From the NCBI GenBank assembly GCA_045660125.1, contig JAZRDG010000161.1:1-25486 (forward strand): a DNA stretch of 25,486 bases, given 5' to 3'. Shown piece by piece: positions 23,801 through 25,486 of the stretch (position 1 is its first letter; each line of letters starts with the position of its first letter). Position numbers and translations under genes: made by a program. The DNA comes from SVQP01 sp045660125. GTDB lineage: Bacteria > Bacillota > Clostridia > Oscillospirales > CAG-272. The notes under the pieces were generated by a model. That model was not told the DNA's origin, searched no databases, and worked only from the letters and a program-made list of their open reading frames with translations.

Positions 23801-24680
23801 TTGCGATTTCGGCTCTAACCACAACGATGACGCGGTTGGCAGATTTTCCACCTACGTGCACGACTACGAGGCACACGCGTGGATCGAGGTGTTCTTTGAC
23901 GGCATCGGCTGGGTACAGTACGAGTGCACGCCCGCATACTACGAGGGCATGTACGGCGGTGCGCAGAGCAACCCGAACGAGGATAGCAGCTCCTCCACGC
24001 CTCCTCCCTCCATCAAGGATCAGATCGACGATATGATCGATAAGTATGATCCCGAGGCAGAGGAAGAGGAAGAGCTGGACGAGGAAGCACTGGCAGAAGC
24101 AGAGCAGCGCCGCAGAACCATTATCGCATCGATCGTGTTCGTATCGGTCGCTGCGGTTGCAGTGGCTGTGATCGCTGTACTGGTGCATCTGAAGAACCGC
24201 GCCGCAAGTGCGCAGTTCAAGCGCGACAGCGCAGCCGAAACCGTGCTTTCCGAGCATTTCGGACAGAACACGAGCGAGGACGATCGCAGAGAGCTCAGCT
24301 TTACCGTGATCGATGCGCTGCATAATCTGTTGGATATCTACGGACTCTCTCCCGAGGCGGGCGAGTTCAAGGACGAATACGCACAGAGAATTGCAACCGA
24401 TCTGGAGGATCTGCTGGGCAGATCTCCCGAGTACGAGCAAGCTCCCGATCCTGAGCAGGAGGTCGATCCCAATGCTCCCACGCCTGCGCCGCTGCCCGTC
24501 AGCCCGCACCGCATGGGTCAGATCATGGATGCCATCGCTGCCGAGGAGTTCGGACACGGCATGAGCGTTGCACAAATGAAGCAGGTGGCTGCACTGTATT
24601 GCGACCTGCGTGCAAACGTGCATAAGCGCGTGCGCCTTGGCAGACGCATGGTGCTCAAGTATATCAAGAACAGATTGTAA
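20844..24680 (+). CDS. Membrane-anchored transglutaminase-like protein (TgpA type)
   Basis: 1278 residues from GTG 20844, 5 bases after the DUF58 stop. A Lys-rich N-terminus precedes about six membrane helices (residues 45-255). Then comes a cytoplasmic Lys/Gln-rich coiled-coil segment (about 280-365), a seventh helix (374-395) and a large extracellular part. The transglutaminase core has C960 in EGYCVQFASA and H1011 in EAHAWIEVFF. The acidic residue is E1027 in WVQYECTP, where Asp is more usual. An eighth helix (about 1092-1116) returns the chain to a cytoplasmic tail of about 160 residues in the place where TgpA proteins carry DUF4129. Such enzymes act as cysteine peptidases, amidases or cross-linkers outside the cell. 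Typical TgpA proteins have about 650-800 residues, so this one is much longer, mainly in the extracellular region 396-900. The substrate is unknown. Confidence 0.9.
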   Translation: MAKKEKKAKAPKAPKQKKQKKQAVLTPEHQRPIICPPDQAGRGLGTRVFGYICRLFVVMCLTWALMMFFGGGFTGSYGFGVCVTDGKMLVLAAFATAVFGLLFYNRFTALGGVALGAAGIAMLSPNIVQGVLALYNGFLCRLYLSKFTLYLTTIGIGVPNMTSGESLAAYYVEKLTAYGADGMLVMALVLSAIFVPFLAKRTRPVLPTVAILLFVVPVCVFNVASSGLGAGVLIASVAAVLVMWAYDKMFRRRVNADQYDTKMQLFLEQDKPEYPEEYLQKKREKAEKKQQKKLAKAAKKQQKRKDKTVDQEISDYLAKPQKKAKPKKQRLTEQEKKQLKLQKKQQKLHKKEINKQVRAARKYERETDSARSAMGGFAAAMMLAVCLLIVIIPALSIKKHMIIKVLDEKIAYARAYVTAALMGDDERLDELEYELDMENFKPHSTQLEHVQFDGTQIFYIESQYAANLYLRGWIGVEYRDGAWYPAGSSDDEENPGAFDAYRDIWDIDEHPSDQMFYDFYLLQHPDLQIFDPDYDFVKKYHKYADYGFVSMSVHMRRVNSYDSLLYLPSVFDQSRGLFGYGNAEKSEHSFVNYYDGILTGRDFTKAGTKYSALAFAPIKTDKDWIGILGTDIADYNLQKELILAFSSYKVEQLSYGTDVKTNYVAKVEKDVPEKGVTTVTYRKGTNVIASFIHRNEDVSYSAQDKLLVLRDGKGNEYRIELDSSFRVESVTTENTESLLHRYISGSEDDRAEIARVLFGGTLKDQEEHTNYTDYVYKYYTGKSGSQIIADLADEILQNATFKEKVQIGTEHIEAVTHEEFRKVETASDIDWTTPEAYFTQQITVDENGVESVEYVPVDALTEEMVWAGLVYTIVTVVDEEAYDAPIYETIEHPYDFTGAALPNATFDAATLHRNDLIRAVIDYIIDEKGCSYTLTPNLDLVDDSLDGVENFLTNTQEGYCVQFASAAALILREYGIPTRYVEGYIACDFGSNHNDDAVGRFSTYVHDYEAHAWIEVFFDGIGWVQYECTPAYYEGMYGGAQSNPNEDSSSSTPPPSIKDQIDDMIDKYDPEAEEEEELDEEALAEAEQRRRTIIASIVFVSVAAVAVAVIAVLVHLKNRAASAQFKRDSAAETVLSEHFGQNTSEDDRRELSFTVIDALHNLLDIYGLSPEAGEFKDEYAQRIATDLEDLLGRSPEYEQAPDPEQEVDPNAPTPAPLPVSPHRMGQIMDAIAAEEFGHGMSVAQMKQVAALYCDLRANVHKRVRLGRRMVLKYIKNRL

Positions 24681-24688
24681 TACCCCCC

Positions 24689-24717
24689 GAGGGCAGAGGA
24701 AGATTTCCTCTGCCCTC
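24689..24717 (+). terminator. Terminator of the MoxR operon
   Basis: GAGGGCAGAGGAA (24689-24701) pairs perfectly with TTCCTCTGCCCTC (24705-24717) and is followed by TTTGATTTT. It starts 8 bases after the stop codon. Confidence 0.9.
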
Positions 24718-24731
24718 TTTGATTTTGCGAT

Positions 24732-24830
24732 ATTTTGCCGCTATCGGCAAAATAGCAGCTGAAAATTGCCGCTATCGGCAAAATAGCGGCTGAACTTTGT
24801 CGTCGAAAGCATCGATATTTTGCCGATAGC
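24732..24830. promoter_or_regulatory. Repeated palindromes upstream of the solute-binding protein gene (possible operators)
   Basis: The palindrome TTGCCG-N4-CGGCAA occurs at 24735-24750 and 24766-24781, each followed by AATAGC.GCTGAA. The 29-base units are one base apart in sequence and repeat every 31 bases, about three helical turns. A half copy, ATTTTGCCGATAGC, lies inverted at 24817-24830, 18 bases before the -35 box. This layout fits binding sites for a dimeric regulator of the downstream gene. Hairpins acting in RNA are the alternative for the first two copies. Confidence 0.5.
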
Positions 24831-24848
24831 ATATCTCTTTGATTTTCC

Positions 24849-24877
24849 TTGACATTGCCATCTCTGTATGTTATACT
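24849..24877 (+). promoter_or_regulatory. Promoter of the solute-binding lipoprotein gene
   Basis: TTGACA (24849-24854), 17-base spacer, TATACT (24872-24877). Confidence 0.8.
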
Positions 24878-24907
24878 TAATAAAGAAAACAATGCGGAGG
24901 AATTTTT

Positions 24908-25486
24908 ATGAAACGTGTTATCGTGCTGCTGTTGCTGATTGCCACGCTGACAATGACGCTTGCGGCGTGTGTAGATGCCCCCGACCCGGAGCAGGGTGGG
25001 GAGGTAAGCGAAGAACAGAGCGAAACGCTGCTGCTTGACGATATCCCCGATGACCTGAAGTTCAACGGTGAGGATATCGTGATCTTGAGCCGCTCCAAGC
25101 AGGGCTGGACGCAGGACGAGATCGCAGTTCCCGAGCTCAATTCCGAGCCGGTCAACGATGCTATGTTCAACCGTAACGTCGCGGTATGCGACCGACTGAA
25201 CGTTAACATTGTGTCCGCGCCCATTGAGGATCCGGACGAAAACAAGCCCATTACCGAGATCGAGCGCGTGGTCAAGTCGGGCTCCGAGGACTACGATCTG
25301 GTCGCAGCTGCCTGCTACGTTACGCTCTCCTCTGTGCTCAAAGGTACCTTTTACGATCTGACTGAGCTTGAGTACCTCGATCTTTCGCGCGATTACTGGA
25401 TGCAGAGCTACAACGAGTTGATCTCGTATGGCGAGAGCCAGCATACCGCCACGGGTATGATCGCGCTCTCTACCTATCGCTTTGCT
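24908..25486 (+). CDS. Extracellular solute-binding lipoprotein, 3' end cut by the window
   Basis: The frame is open for 193 codons to the window edge, from ATG 24908 with GGAGG 7-8 bases upstream. The signal sequence MKRVIVLLLLIATLTMTLAAC has a clear lipobox (LAAC, C21), so the mature protein is anchored to the outer membrane face. A Glu-rich linker follows. The folded part has an early strand EDIVILSRSK, then NSEPVNDAMFNRNVAVCDRL (a pattern typical of clostridial solute-binding-like proteins), DYDLVAAACY, and a segment LSRDYWMQSYNEL resembling carbohydrate-binding proteins of ABC importers. Full-length members have about 450-550 residues. The permease genes would be expected downstream, outside the window. 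The sugar ligand cannot be told. Confidence 0.8.
   Translation, partial: MKRVIVLLLLIATLTMTLAACVDAPDPEQGGEVSEEQSETLLLDDIPDDLKFNGEDIVILSRSKQGWTQDEIAVPELNSEPVNDAMFNRNVAVCDRLNVNIVSAPIEDPDENKPITEIERVVKSGSEDYDLVAAACYVTLSSVLKGTFYDLTELEYLDLSRDYWMQSYNELISYGESQHTATGMIALSTYRFA

Noticed and set aside
22542..24623. Minus-strand frame of 693 codons
   Set aside because: Antisense to the transglutaminase gene, without recognisable domains or a ribosome site.
24735..24794. CRISPR-like short repeats before the solute-binding gene
   Set aside because: Two 29-base units are separated by only 2 bases, so there are no spacers.

Overview
The window looks like chromosomal DNA of an uncultivated gut-type Clostridia, probably Oscillospiraceae/Ruminococcaceae or a nearby order. 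This rests on several things seen here: strong AGGAGG ribosome sites, a zapA-U32 gene pair, lipoproteins with Thr/Glu-rich linkers, no outer-membrane genes, and intergenic DNA filled with short hairpin repeats. The assignment is by gene content only; there is no rRNA or tRNA gene in the window.

Layout. (1) 1-457 is a cassette of hairpin modules with a 103-104 bp tandem repeat. (2) 458-3489, minus strand: a 998-residue protein of about 20 Sel1 repeats with a possible degenerate TIR-like N-terminus. (3) 3687-8527, plus strand: a compact cluster of zapA with a long acidic tail, a U32-family RNA hydroxylation enzyme overlapping zapA by 8 nt, a secreted Amidase_3 plus SH3 cell-wall hydrolase, and cysE, closed by a perfect 28-bp terminator palindrome. 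(4) 8637-10094: a consensus promoter driving a secreted CHAP-SH3 hydrolase with a sortase-like C-terminus. (5) 10095-10530: a repeat island. (6) 10531-12883, minus: a large lipoprotein of repeated OB-fold-like domains, with its own promoter and terminator. (7) 12915-14997, minus: a two-gene operon of a TIM-barrel sugar isomerase and a CE15-like esterase without a signal peptide. (8) 15099-16091, plus: an unknown four-helix membrane protein. (9) 16092-17364: a 1.27-kb mosaic of MITE-like inverted-repeat elements. One of these is an inverted copy of part of the 10.1-10.5 kb island. (10) 17365-24717, plus: a three-gene operon of MoxR ATPase, DUF58 and membrane transglutaminase. (11) 24732-25486: paired palindromes and a promoter before a truncated solute-binding lipoprotein.

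How the genes fit together. Much of the content concerns the cell envelope: ZapA at the division ring, an amidase and a CHAP hydrolase acting on peptidoglycan, and the MoxR-DUF58-transglutaminase operon, which is a widely conserved arrangement with poorly defined function. In this version the DUF58 protein carries two N-terminal zinc ribbons and extra membrane helices, and the transglutaminase carries a long Lys-rich cytoplasmic loop and a C-terminal cytoplasmic tail. This operon is the best candidate for an under-described system. The CE15-like esterase, sugar isomerase and solute-binding protein point to use of plant-type carbohydrates. The most unusual DNA structure is the layered repeat architecture in the intergenic islands; no transposase gene is present to explain it.
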